A stretch of DNA of 64,000 nt from Methylobacterium bullatum (GTDB lineage: Bacteria > Pseudomonadota > Alphaproteobacteria > Rhizobiales > Beijerinckiaceae): positions 1-64,000 of the forward strand of contig NZ_NKUG01000086.1 in NCBI RefSeq assembly GCF_014845095.1. The letters are read 5' to 3'. Positions 26,061 through 34,796 of this stretch are shown piece after piece. Each line of letters starts with the position of its first letter. The first letter of the stretch is position 1. The notes under the pieces are model-generated. The model was given only the letters and a program-made list of their open reading frames with translations, was not told where the DNA came from and did no database searches. The position numbers and the translations under genes are program-made.

Positions 26061-27295
26061 GCGCGCCCCGCGACCCGATCGGCATCGAGGGTCCGGCGGA
26101 TCGTCGCGCGCAGGGCGGCAACGGCGACGGCGTAGAACAGGATCGCGATGCTGAAATAGGCCGGCCAGCCCACATGCGCCGCGAGCGCCGGCACGGCGAC
26201 GCGCAGGGGCATCGCGGCAAAGTACGCCGCTCCGAACAGGAGCGCGTAATCGGTGGCGGGACGAGGCCCCTGCGCCCAGCGATAGATCATGTTGAACACC
26301 GGCACTCCGAGGCCGCCGCCGCCGACGATGCCGAGGATCGTCGCGGCGATCGCGAGAGGGGCCGACCCGGTGGCGGCGCCGGCGATCATCAGCCCGCCGC
26401 CGGCGATCACGCCCAGCGCCGAGACCGTGATGAGCCGCAGGGTCCCGACCCGTCGCACGAGGACGCCCGAGACCAGGGCCATGACGAGGTTGATGACAGG
26501 CGAGAGAGAACCGGTGACGAACCCGACCTCCCGCAACGACACCCCCAGATCCAGCAGGGCGAGGTTGTTCAGGCCGGAGAGGGCGAACATGGCGGCGAAG
26601 TACAGGCCCAGGACCAGAATGCGTGGCCCCAGGAGGCGCAGGCGTTCGAAGGGGGCCGTCATGCGTTCCGCCGGACCGGCATCGCGGCGAAGCCGGACTT
26701 CCGGGTAGCGCAGCATCGGCAGCAGGCAGAGGAGATTGAGACCGGCGATGCCCAGCACGGCGGCCTGCCAGCCGATCATGTCGTAGTACCCGACCAGCAG
26801 GCCCGAGCCGGCGATTCCGCCCAGGGACGCGCCGGAGAGTTTGGCCGATGCCACGAAGGGCCGCCGGTCGACGGGCACCGTCTCGACCACCAGGGCTTCG
26901 AGGGCGATGTCCATGGTGGCGACGCAGAAGCAGGTCGCCACCGCGAGACCGAGGAGAAGGCCGAGCGGCCACGCTTCGCCCAGGCTCAGCACCAGCAGCA
27001 ATGCGATGGTCGCGCCCTGCATCAGCGCGATCCAGCCGATGCGATGCGGCAGGCGGGGCAGGCGCAGCCTGTCGATGGCGACGGCCCAGAGAAACGTCAG
27101 ACCGACGGGCAGGTTGATGAGCTGCAGCAGACCGATCTCGGCGAGCTCGACGCCGCGTGCCCGCAGGATCAGCGGGGCGCCGCTGGCCAGGAAGCCGAGC
27201 GTGGTCCCGAAGGTGATGTAGAGGCTGAAGAACGGCAGCAGGGGCCGCGCCCGGCGCCACGCTCTGGACGCCCCGTCGAACCGGGTCCCGCTCAT
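26057..27295 (-). CDS. MFS permease, RhtX/FptX- or AmpG-like
   Basis: The 412-residue protein has about twelve hydrophobic helices. The stretch LWAVAIDRLRLPRLPHRIGW resembles the loop in AmpG and in the RhtX/FptX single-component siderophore importers. With a FhuF-like reductase directly downstream, uptake of ferri-siderophore across the inner membrane is the likely role (inference). A different anion or muropeptide substrate cannot be excluded. The start MSGTRFDG at 27295 is chosen; the frame opens 20 residues earlier. Confidence 0.8.
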   Translation of the reverse strand: MSGTRFDGASRAWRRARPLLPFFSLYITFGTTLGFLASGAPLILRARGVELAEIGLLQLINLPVGLTFLWAVAIDRLRLPRLPHRIGWIALMQGATIALLLVLSLGEAWPLGLLLGLAVATCFCVATMDIALEALVVETVPVDRRPFVASAKLSGASLGGIAGSGLLVGYYDMIGWQAAVLGIAGLNLLCLLPMLRYPEVRLRRDAGPAERMTAPFERLRLLGPRILVLGLYFAAMFALSGLNNLALLDLGVSLREVGFVTGSLSPVINLVMALVSGVLVRRVGTLRLITVSALGVIAGGGLMIAGAATGSAPLAIAATILGIVGGGGLGVPVFNMIYRWAQGPRPATDYALLFGAAYFAAMPLRVAVPALAAHVGWPAYFSIAILFYAVAVAALRATIRRTLDADRVAGRA

Positions 27296-27508
27296 GCGCT
27301 CCGCGCCGCCCGGCCCGGTTGCTCGCTGGGGATAGGCACGGACCCTGGGAACCATGCTTCCGCGCCGGTCACGCCGGCTCCTCCGAGACGGCGCTGTACC
27401 GGCCTCGACTGACGCGGCGACCGATCCGCGATCCGGCGCGCGACGGGACAGGGCCTCCCTTCGGACATCCGGAGCCTCCCTGTGTCTTGACGTGCGCGCA
27501 GTTTTTAA

Positions 27509-27525
27509 ACAGTCTAATCTACTGT
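27509..27525. promoter_or_regulatory. ACAGT-N7-ACTGT palindrome upstream of the iron operon
   Basis: Half-sites ACAGT and ACTGT flank CTAATCT, within an AT-rich spot in the 334-base gap 27296-27629. On the minus strand TTTACA follows the pattern of a -35 element about 220 bases before the MFS start. It is a candidate iron-regulator site, but it does not clearly match the Irr or RirA consensus. The remainder of the gap holds no gene. Confidence 0.35.
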
Positions 27526-27629
27526 AAACATTGGCCTTTCGTTCGGATTATGACGTGCCCCGCTTTCATGCAAGGTCCGTTTGGACGCAGTGCCGCCGGC
27601 CTTCGCTCCTCGCGCTCCGTATCCGGCTC

Positions 27630-28382
27630 CTATTGCCCCGGCATGGTGAGGATCAGCGGCCCGCTGCGCGAGGCGATGACCGTATGCTCGTATTGTACCG
27701 TGAGGGCCTTCGGCTGGCTGTAGAGGGTCCAGGGGTCGTCGCCATCCGCGGCGAACTCGGCGCCGAGGGACAGGAACGGCTCGACGGTGAAGACCAGCCC
27801 CTCCTGCATGATCCGTCGCTCGGAGGCGTCGGGCCAGGTGGCGATCTCGGTCGGTTCCTCGTGCAATGACAGGCCGACGCCGTGGCTCGCGAGGTTGCGG
27901 ACGAGAGTGTAGCCGTTCTTCCGCGCGAAGGCTCCGACGGCCCGTCCGATATCGGCCAGGGGCTTGCCGGTACCGACCTGGCGCAGGCCTGTCCACATCG
28001 CTCGGCGCCCGTCCCTGCACAGTCGCTCCACCGCCCGCGTCACCGGCGGCACCGCGAAGGACGCGCCCGTATCGGCGAAGTAGCCGTCCTTCTCGGCGGA
28101 CACGTCGATATTGACGAGATCGCCCGGATTGATCCTGCGGTCGCTCGGAATGCCGTGGGCGATTTCCTCGTTGACGCTGATGCAGGTGGCTCCGGGGAAG
28201 GCGTAGACGAGTTCCGGTGCCGGGCGAGCTCCGGCCGACTCCATGATCCGCCGCCCGATCCCGTCGAGGTCGCGGGTGGTCATGCCGGGCTCGATGGCCT
28301 TGCCCATCGCCTCGAGGGTGTCGGCGACGATGCGCCCGATCCGCTTCAGGCCGGCCAGCTCGTCGTCATTCGACACCGTCAT
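27630..28382 (-). CDS. map: Type I methionine aminopeptidase
   Basis: The 250-residue pita-bread enzyme removes the N-terminal methionine from new proteins. All expected residues are visible: His76 (HGIPS), metal ligands Asp93 (NIDVSAEKDG), Asp104 (FADTG), His167 (ASHGVG), Glu201 (FTVEPF) and Glu232 (VQYEHTV). The length is typical for the bacterial type I enzyme. AAGGGATGACGAC precedes the ATG. It is monocistronic or the last gene after the CoA transferase, whose start is more than 1 kb upstream. Confidence 0.93.
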   Translation of the reverse strand: MTVSNDDELAGLKRIGRIVADTLEAMGKAIEPGMTTRDLDGIGRRIMESAGARPAPELVYAFPGATCISVNEEIAHGIPSDRRINPGDLVNIDVSAEKDGYFADTGASFAVPPVTRAVERLCRDGRRAMWTGLRQVGTGKPLADIGRAVGAFARKNGYTLVRNLASHGVGLSLHEEPTEIATWPDASERRIMQEGLVFTVEPFLSLGAEFAADGDDPWTLYSQPKALTVQYEHTVIASRSGPLILTMPGQ

Positions 28383-28522
28383 GTCGTCATCCCTTCATGG
28401 CGCCGGAGGCGGCTCCGCTCGCGCGGTTCTGCCATCCTCCGCGAGCCCGGCAAAGCCTGGGCCGCCCCAGATGCCGTTCGCTCCCCATGGGTCTGACGGG
28501 CCTATGACGTGCTGGCTCCCGC

Positions 28523-29746
28523 TCAGGCGGCGAAGGCGCCGCGCAAGCGCAGGGCCTCGATCTCGTCCGCCGAGAGGCCGAACTCCGAGAGCACGTCCTC
28601 GGTATGTTCGCCGAGAAGCGGCGCATGCCTGCGGGCACGCTGCGGTGTGCCCGTGAGCTTCACGGGGAAACCGATGTTCGGCACCGTGCCCTCGATCGGG
28701 TGGGGAACCTCGATGCGCATCTGCCTGTGCCGGCCATGCTCGCTTTCGAACGCTTCCGGATAGGTGTTCATGCGGCCGGCCGGAATGCCGGCAGCGAGAA
28801 GCAGAGACACCCATTCCTCACTGGTCCTGGCGGCAAAGCTCCGCTCCAGCTCCTCGATCAGCTCTTCGCGGTTGGCGAGGCGCGCGGGGATGTCGACGAA
28901 GCGGGCATCCTCGAACAGTTCGGCGCGATCGAGCACGTCGCAGAGCAGGCGCCAGAGCTTCTGGTTCGTGGCCCCCATGACGAAGTAGCCGTCCGAGGCC
29001 CGCACCGCCTGGTAGGGGGCGCTCATGCGGTTGGAGGTGCCGAGCGGCTGCGGGATCCGTCCCGTCCCCCAATATTCCGAGACGTCCCAGATCGAGAAGG
29101 CCAGGGCCGCGTCGAAAAGCGAGGCGTCGATATACTGGCCCTCACCGCTCGCCTGTCGGCCGATATAGGCTGAAAGGATCGCGTAGACGGTGAACAACGC
29201 GCAGCCGATATCGGCGACCGGCACGCCGGCCTTCACCGGCGGACCGCCCGGATGGCCGGTGACGCTCATCACCCCCGACATCGCCTGGGCCATCAGGTCG
29301 TAGCCGGGGCGCTTCGCCCAGGGACCCGACTGGCCGAAGCCCGAAATGCTCGCATAGATGAGCCCTGGATTGCGGGCGCGCATCGCCTCGTATCCGAGGC
29401 CGAGGCGCGCCATCACGCCGGGCCGGTAATTCTCGACCAGCACATCCGCATTGGCGGCCATATCGAGGAGCAGGTCGCGCCCGGCATCGGATTTGAGGTT
29501 CAGGGCGAGGCTGCGCTTGTTCCGGTTCATGTTGAGGAAGCCCATGCTGTCGGGCCCCTTCATCTTGAACCCCATGGCGCTGCGGGTCTGGTCGCCCGTG
29601 CCCGGCGGCTCCACCTTGATGACATCCGCTCCGAGATCGCCGAGCAGCATGCTGCAGAACGGCCCCGCCATCACCTGCGTCACGTCGAGGACGCGGATGC
29701 CCGCGAGGGGGAGGGGGCGGGGTTCTTCGTGCACGGAGTGATCCAT
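28523..29746 (-). CDS. CaiB/BaiF family (type III) CoA transferase
   Basis: The 407-residue protein shows the family fold from its first strand (LAGIRVLDVTQVMAGPF, GDLGADVIKVEPPGTGDQTR) through VENYRPGVMARLGLGYE and KRPGYDLMAQAMSG. Asp179 in GVPVADIG aligns with the catalytic aspartate that forms the acyl-enzyme in formyl-CoA:oxalate CoA transferase. The oxalate-specific glycine loop is not obvious, so the acid cannot be named. Neighbours point to short organic acids: an ACS-type transporter upstream on the same strand and a glyoxylate-type aminotransferase beyond. Confidence 0.85.
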   Translation of the reverse strand: MDHSVHEEPRPLPLAGIRVLDVTQVMAGPFCSMLLGDLGADVIKVEPPGTGDQTRSAMGFKMKGPDSMGFLNMNRNKRSLALNLKSDAGRDLLLDMAANADVLVENYRPGVMARLGLGYEAMRARNPGLIYASISGFGQSGPWAKRPGYDLMAQAMSGVMSVTGHPGGPPVKAGVPVADIGCALFTVYAILSAYIGRQASGEGQYIDASLFDAALAFSIWDVSEYWGTGRIPQPLGTSNRMSAPYQAVRASDGYFVMGATNQKLWRLLCDVLDRAELFEDARFVDIPARLANREELIEELERSFAARTSEEWVSLLLAAGIPAGRMNTYPEAFESEHGRHRQMRIEVPHPIEGTVPNIGFPVKLTGTPQRARRHAPLLGEHTEDVLSEFGLSADEIEALRLRGAFAA

Positions 29747-29835
29747 CGTGCTCGATTCCTGTTTTGCGCCGGGGGTGGGTGCGGCCCGCCGGCGGTGGCG
29801 TTACGCGAGGAGGACACGACTCGCTGTGTGCATCT

Positions 29836-29895
29836 CCTCTCCCCGCCTGCGGGGAGAGGGGATTGCGCTCTGGCTTCGGCTCAAGCCAGCGCAGC
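29836..29895. repeat. Palindromic intergenic repeat (GGGGAGAG core)
   Basis: An 11-bp perfect stem CCTCTCCCCGC/GCGGGGAGAGG (29836-29859) is followed by a second inverted pair, GCGCTCTGGCTT with AAGCCAGCGC (about 29865-29895). It lies between the ACS transporter stop and the CoA transferase start, and may act as transcript processing or attenuation structure. Confidence 0.6.
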
Positions 29896-29905
29896 CAGGA
29901 TCGCG

Positions 29906-31201
29906 CTACTCCGCAGGAACCGCCCGTCCCAGGGGCGGTACCACCGGCTCCTCTTCGAACGGGCGCTCCGGGTGCATGGTGAAGGCGAGGACCGCGCCCA
30001 GGAGGCAAAGGCCGATGGAGCCGACGAAGGGCAGGGTCCAGCTTCCCGTCATGTCCACGATCATCCCGAACACGATCGGCGAGATGATCGCCGCCACCGC
30101 CGAGCCGGTATTCATCAGGCCCGCTGCCGTGCCCGAATATTTCGGCGCGATGTCCATCGGCACCGACCAGATCGGGCCGATCACCAATTCGGCGAAGAAG
30201 AAGCCGGAGCTGAGCAGCAGCGCCACCAGGGTCAGGTCCCGTGTGAAGAACACGCCGGTGAGACTCGCCGCCGCGCCGAGGAAGCCGACCACGATGACGC
30301 TGAGCCGGGCGAGCTTGAGATCCCCTGTGCGCTTCAGGATGCGGTCGCTGAACACGCCGCCGAGGGTGTCGCCGACGACGCCGGCGAAGAACACGCCCGA
30401 GGCGAACAGGGCGGAGTTCTTCAGGTCCAGCCCATAGTTGAGCTTGAAGAAGCTCGGCAGCCAACCGAGGAACAGCCACAAGGTCCAGCCGTAGCAGAAA
30501 TAGGTCAGCGTCACCGGTAGCATGCGCCGGGTCAGGCGGCCCCAGGGCACGTTCTGCTTGGCGCCCACTTGGCTCGGGGGCGGCAGCACCGCGAGTTCCT
30601 CCGGTGTGATCGCAGGGTGATCCTTCGGGTCGTCGCGGAAGTAGAGGTACCAGACCACGACCCAGGCGAAGCTCGCCACCCCTAAGATGACGAACCCGAT
30701 GCGCCAGCCGAACTGGTAGATCAGGAAGGCCACGATGGGCGGCGCCACCGCGTTGCCCAGTCGAGCGAAGGCATGCGTGATGCCCTGCGCGAAGCCGCGC
30801 TTGCCCGGCGCGGTCCAGTTCTGCATGGCGCGGGTGGCAGTGGGGAAAGTGGCGCCTTCGCCGAAGCCGAGGAGGACGCGGGCGAGGAACAGGCTGATGA
30901 GCCCGCCCACGAACCCGGTGAGGATCGTCGCCGAGGCCCAGATCAGGCCGCAGACGAGGAGGGTCCGCCGCGCGCCGAACTTGTCGCCCACCGAGCCGCC
31001 GATGACCTGGAAGATCGCGTAGGGATAGGCGAAGGCGGACAGGATCAGGCCGAACTGGGTGTTCGAGAGCCCGAGATCTTTCATGATCTCGCCGCCCGCC
31101 GTGGCGATGTTCACCCGGTCGAGATAGGTGACGAAATACATCAGGCAGAGCAGGAACAGCACCATGTTCGACGCGGAGACGCGTCTTTTAGCTGGCGTCA
31201 T
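29906..31201 (-). CDS. MFS transporter of the anion:cation symporter (ACS) family
   Basis: The 431-residue protein has twelve membrane helices. The opening MVLFLLCLMYFVTYLDRVNIA with DRVN after helix 1 and GGSVGDKFGARRTLL between helices 2 and 3 are hallmarks of the ACS family, which carries organic anions such as tartrate, phthalate, galactonate or glucarate. The FGEGATFPTATRAMQNW segment also fits. The substrate is not determinable; together with the CoA transferase and aminotransferase a small carboxylate or hydroxy acid is plausible. No substrate-binding partner gene is present. Confidence 0.88.
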   Translation of the reverse strand: MTPAKRRVSASNMVLFLLCLMYFVTYLDRVNIATAGGEIMKDLGLSNTQFGLILSAFAYPYAIFQVIGGSVGDKFGARRTLLVCGLIWASATILTGFVGGLISLFLARVLLGFGEGATFPTATRAMQNWTAPGKRGFAQGITHAFARLGNAVAPPIVAFLIYQFGWRIGFVILGVASFAWVVVWYLYFRDDPKDHPAITPEELAVLPPPSQVGAKQNVPWGRLTRRMLPVTLTYFCYGWTLWLFLGWLPSFFKLNYGLDLKNSALFASGVFFAGVVGDTLGGVFSDRILKRTGDLKLARLSVIVVGFLGAAASLTGVFFTRDLTLVALLLSSGFFFAELVIGPIWSVPMDIAPKYSGTAAGLMNTGSAVAAIISPIVFGMIVDMTGSWTLPFVGSIGLCLLGAVLAFTMHPERPFEEEPVVPPLGRAVPAE

Positions 31202-31402
31202 CGGGGTTTCCTCGGGTTGAGCGCGCCACCCGCCCCGGTTTGATCACCGGTTGTTTGTGGGATCACGCGTGGTTGGGTCTGGCTGGGTCGTCGCTTTTTC
31301 TTGCTCTCTCGTAGGGTAGAGGCGTCTGTTGCTGTGGTGCGTGTCCTCCGTGCCGGAAGGGCAATCGCGCCTGATGCCTCACGCGAACGGAGGCGTGGGT
31401 TT

Positions 31403-31428
31403 CCCTCTCCCCGCAGGCGGGGCGAGGG
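31403..31428. repeat. Palindromic intergenic repeat (GGGGAGAG core)
   Basis: Twelve-base arms CCCTCTCCCCGC and GCGGGGCGAGGG (one mismatch) lie in the 325-base gap 31202-31526 between the ACS transporter start and the aminotransferase end. The gap contains no supported gene. Confidence 0.55.
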
Positions 31429-31526
31429 GATGCTCACGCCCGGACCGCGCACCCATTGCTGCACGGTAGAGGTCGTCTACTCGGATCGGCGCCCAGTCGC
31501 CCCGCCTTCCTTGGGGGAAGCCGTTT

Positions 31527-32702
31527 TCAATCGTCGATACCGGAGCGCAGGGCGTCCATGGCCGCCAGCACACCGCCGCGCGCGTGCGGGACGCCGCCGG
31601 CCTTGAGGCCCATCTCGACGCCCGACAGCGCCGCCATCAGCATCAGGTCGTTGCATTCGCCGAGATGGCCGATGCGGAAGATCTTGCCCGCCATCTTGGC
31701 GAGCCCGGTGCCGAGGGAGAGGTCGTATTTCTCGAGGATCAGAGTGCGCAGGGCATCCGCGTCATGGCCCTCCGGCATCACCACGGCGGTGAGCACGGGC
31801 GAGTATTCCGACGGTTCCCGGCACAGAACCTCCAGGCCCCAGCCCTCGACGGCGGCGCGGGTGGCGGCGGCGAGACGCTGGTGGCGGGCAAAGACCTCGG
31901 CCAAGCCTTCCTCTCGCAACATGGCGATGGCTTCGCGCAGGCCGTAGAGGAGGTTCGTGGCGGGGGTATAGGGGAAGTAGCCGCCGGTATTCGGCTTCAG
32001 CATGTCTTCCCAATCCCAGTAGGAACGGGGCAGAGTCGCTGTCTTCGCGGCGGCCAGAGCCTTGTCCGACAGGGCGACGAGACCGAGGCCCGGCGGCAGC
32101 ATCAGGCCCTTCTGCGAGCAGCTCACCGCGACGTCGACGCCCCATTCGTCATGGGCATATTCGGCCGAGCCGAGCCCCGAGATCGTATCCACGAGGAAGA
32201 GCGCGGTATGGTTCGCCCGGTCGATCGCCTTGCGGATCTCCGCGATCCGGCTCGTGGCGCCGGTGGAGGTCTCGTTATGCACCACCATCACGGCCTTGAT
32301 CGACTTGGCGCGGTCCTCGGCCAGGATCGCCTCGACCTGCGCCGGATCGACCCCGCGGCGCCAGTCGCCGGGGACGAACTCCACCTCGATGCCCCAGCGC
32401 GCCGCCATCTGGCGCCACAGGGTGGCGAAATGGCCTGTCTCGAACATCAACACCCGGTCGCCGGCCGAGAGCGTATTGACGATAGCCGATTCCCAGGCAC
32501 CCGTGCCGGAACCCGGATAGATGATCACCGGCGACCGCGTCTGGAAGATGGCCTGGGCGCCTTCCAGCACCGCCTTGCCGAGTCCGGCGAAATCGGGGCC
32601 GCGATGGTCGATCACCGGCATGTCCATGGCGCGCAGGACACGCTCGGGCACCGGGCTGGGGCCTGGAATATGCAGGAAATGGCGTCCGGTCCGTGTCGTC
32701 AT
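31527..32702 (-). CDS. Class V aminotransferase, serine/alanine-glyoxylate type
   Basis: The 391-residue PLP enzyme starts HFLHIPGPSPVPERVLRAMDMPVIDHRGPDF, which is the typical opening of alanine- or serine-glyoxylate aminotransferases. It has the glycine-rich YPGSGTGAWESA cofactor loop, LVDTISGLGSAEY for the PLP-ring aspartate, and SCSQKGLMLPPG with the Schiff-base lysine. The amino donor is uncertain (serine, alanine, aspartate or a sulfonate/phosphonate amine). The divergent GntR regulator shares its upstream region. The start MTTRTG at 32702 is chosen; the frame opens at 32801, but that would run across the putative operator. Confidence 0.87.
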   Translation of the reverse strand: MTTRTGRHFLHIPGPSPVPERVLRAMDMPVIDHRGPDFAGLGKAVLEGAQAIFQTRSPVIIYPGSGTGAWESAIVNTLSAGDRVLMFETGHFATLWRQMAARWGIEVEFVPGDWRRGVDPAQVEAILAEDRAKSIKAVMVVHNETSTGATSRIAEIRKAIDRANHTALFLVDTISGLGSAEYAHDEWGVDVAVSCSQKGLMLPPGLGLVALSDKALAAAKTATLPRSYWDWEDMLKPNTGGYFPYTPATNLLYGLREAIAMLREEGLAEVFARHQRLAAATRAAVEGWGLEVLCREPSEYSPVLTAVVMPEGHDADALRTLILEKYDLSLGTGLAKMAGKIFRIGHLGECNDLMLMAALSGVEMGLKAGGVPHARGGVLAAMDALRSGIDD

Positions 32703-32809
32703 CGAGATCTCCGCGATGGCCGGTCGAGGGAAAGCTGCGCCCGGATCGATGATCCACTGTGCGTCGGAGCAGAAAATTGCATTCATTTTTTGAGAGGGCA
32801 AGCATTATT

Positions 32810-32859
32810 ATGCGAACATCTCGTCTCGACCTTCCTGCTTTCGGCTGCTAGGTTCGCAT
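32810..32859. promoter_or_regulatory. Inverted half-sites ATGCGAA/TTCGCAT in the gntR divergent promoter
   Basis: ATGCGAA (32810-32816) and TTCGCAT (32853-32859) are perfect inverted copies 43 bases apart, close to four helical turns. The second ends one base before the gntR ATG. This layout fits autoregulation by the GntR protein with DNA looping or two bound dimers, and control of the divergent aminotransferase. Confidence 0.5.
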
Positions 32860-32860
32860 T

Positions 32861-33616
32861 ATGGTGCTTGGGCCTGTCACTGAACCGGAGGCCGATGCCG
32901 GCCTCGAACCCGCCGATGGAGCGCGTCTTTCCGCGATGCCGTCGCTGGCGAAATCCCTCCACGGCGAGCTTCTGGCACGCCTGCGGGACTACATCGTCGA
33001 GGGCAATCTGGCCGTCGGCGCGCGGGTGCCGGAGCGGATGCTCTGCGAGCGCTTCGGCATCTCGCGCACGCCACTGCGCGAGGCGCTGAAGGTGCTGGCT
33101 TCGGAGGGGCTGATCGAGCTCCTGCCGAACCGGGGCGCGCGGGTGCGCCAGCTCGGCGCCGAGGAACTCGTGGATCTGTTCGACGTCATGGGCGGGCTCG
33201 AGGCCCTGGCCGGACGCCTGGCCTGCGAGAAGATCACGCCCGCCGCCTATGACGAGATCGAGCGGCTGCATCACGAGATGTACGGCTGCTACATGCGGCG
33301 CGACCTGCACGGCTACTTCGCCTGCAACCAGGCGATCCACGACCGGATCGTGCAGGCGGCGGACAACGAGCCGTTGCGAGCGAGTTACGCCAATTTCGCC
33401 GGGCGCCTGCGCCGTGTGCGCTACTCGGCCAATCTCGACGAGAATCGCGACCGCTGGGGCGAGGCGATGCGCGAGCATGAGGAAATCCTCGATGCATTGC
33501 GCAGGCGCGCCGGCAATGAGCTCAGCGACATCCTATTCGGGCACCTGCGCAACAAGCGCCGGGCGGCGGCGGGGCGGGAGACAACGTGTCCGCCGGACGC
33601 CGGCGTCGCATCGTGA
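32861..33616 (+). CDS. GntR-family regulator, FadR/FCD subfamily
   Basis: The 251-residue protein has an N-terminal winged helix (LRDYIVEGNLAVGARVPERMLCERFGISRTPLREALKVLASEGLIELLPNRGARV, about 36-95) and an FCD effector domain (about 100-230). The latter has metal-binding residues in the helical bundle (FACNQAIHDRI, EHEEILDAL, FGHL). FCD regulators usually sense carboxylates through a metal site. It is divergent from the aminotransferase and convergent with threonine aldolase, so glyoxylate, glycolate or a related acid is a reasonable effector (inference). Confidence 0.9.
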   Translation: MVLGPVTEPEADAGLEPADGARLSAMPSLAKSLHGELLARLRDYIVEGNLAVGARVPERMLCERFGISRTPLREALKVLASEGLIELLPNRGARVRQLGAEELVDLFDVMGGLEALAGRLACEKITPAAYDEIERLHHEMYGCYMRRDLHGYFACNQAIHDRIVQAADNEPLRASYANFAGRLRRVRYSANLDENRDRWGEAMREHEEILDALRRRAGNELSDILFGHLRNKRRAAAGRETTCPPDAGVAS

Positions 33617-33623
33617 CGGCGGC

Positions 33624-34670
33624 TCAGCGGCGCACCTCATGAAACCGTGCGGCCTGCGCCCGGATCACGTCCGCCGCTTGCAGGATGCCGGCCCGGTCGA
33701 CGTCGAGATGGGTGGTCGCCCGGATCTGATGCGCGCCGATGGCGCGGATACGCACATCTTCCGCGAGACACGCTTCGGCGAAGGCGGTTGCGGTGATGCC
33801 CAGCGCCTCCACCGAGAAGCACAGGATGTTGGACTGGGCCGCATCGGGCTCGATGGCGAGACCCGGCGCGCCGGTGATGCGGGCCTTCAGCTCGCCGGCA
33901 TTGGCGTTGTCGAGTTCCAGCTGGTCCACATGGTGATCGAGGGCGTAGAGGCCCGCGGCGGCCAGGATTCCCGACTGGCGCATGGCGCCACCGAGCCGGT
34001 ACTTCCACCGCCACGCCTCGACGATGAAGTGGCTCGCGCCGCACAGGACGGCGCCGACCGGGCAGCCGAGTCCCTTGCTCAGATCGATCCAGACGCTGTC
34101 GAAGCCTTTGGCGTAGTCCCTGGCGGAGATGTCGGTGGCGGCCACGGCGTTGAGGAGGCGCGCCCCGTCGATATGCGCCTTCATGCCCTTGTGATGGGCG
34201 AGGTCGCGGATGCGGCGCATGTCGGTGAGCGGCCAGACCGAGCCGCCCGAAAAGCTCGTGGTCTGCTCCACCGAGACCAGGGCCGAGCGCGGCGCGGTGC
34301 GGGCGGGGGGGCGGATCGCCGCCTCGAACGCCTCTGGCGTGAAGAGGCCGGCCGGGGTGGAAAGAGCCTTCACCGAGACGCCGCCGATGGCCGCCGAGCC
34401 GGCGGCCTCGGTGTTGTAGATATGGGACTGATCGTCGACCACGATCTCGTCGCCGGGCCGGGTCTGGACCAGGATCGAGACGAGGTTGCACATCGTGCCC
34501 GAGGGCATGAACACCCCCGCTTCCATCCCGAGCAGGTCGGCGACGCGCTCGCACAAGGCCAGGGTCGTCGGATCGGAATCGGATTGCTCGTCACCCACCT
34601 CCGCGCGGGCCATGGCCTCACGCATGCCGGGTGTGGGCCGCGTTTGCGTATCGCTATACAAATCGATCAT
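33624..34670 (-). CDS. ltaE: Low-specificity L-threonine aldolase
   Basis: The 348-residue PLP enzyme cleaves threonine or allo-threonine to glycine and acetaldehyde. It has the family opening MIDLYSDTQTRPTPGMREAM, the EVGDEQSDSDPTTLALCERVADLLG segment, MPSGTMCNLVSILVQT, the HIDGARLLNA aspartate that holds PLP and the lysine in DLSKGLGCPVGAVLCG, followed by RLGGAMRQSG. Start ATG 34670 is used, with ATG 34694 eight codons upstream possible. It ends 8 bases from the gntR stop and is divergent from the large FAD dehydrogenase. Glycine and glyoxylate link it to the surrounding genes. Confidence 0.88.
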   Translation of the reverse strand: MIDLYSDTQTRPTPGMREAMARAEVGDEQSDSDPTTLALCERVADLLGMEAGVFMPSGTMCNLVSILVQTRPGDEIVVDDQSHIYNTEAAGSAAIGGVSVKALSTPAGLFTPEAFEAAIRPPARTAPRSALVSVEQTTSFSGGSVWPLTDMRRIRDLAHHKGMKAHIDGARLLNAVAATDISARDYAKGFDSVWIDLSKGLGCPVGAVLCGASHFIVEAWRWKYRLGGAMRQSGILAAAGLYALDHHVDQLELDNANAGELKARITGAPGLAIEPDAAQSNILCFSVEALGITATAFAEACLAEDVRIRAIGAHQIRATTHLDVDRAGILQAADVIRAQAARFHEVRR

Positions 34671-34796
34671 CTGCCGGCCCTGTTTTGCATGCAATCCGTG
34701 TGGGCCATTCTAGCCGGTCGGGACGATCCCGCCACCCTACCGGAACCCGCATCGCTTTGAAGCCGGCCCACGGCACTCCCACGAGGACGATGGATC

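Noticed and set aside
31527-32702. Aminotransferase considered as the serine-cycle serine-glyoxylate aminotransferase
   Set aside because: No other serine-cycle gene is adjacent, and the divergent GntR/FCD regulator suggests a separate catabolic role.
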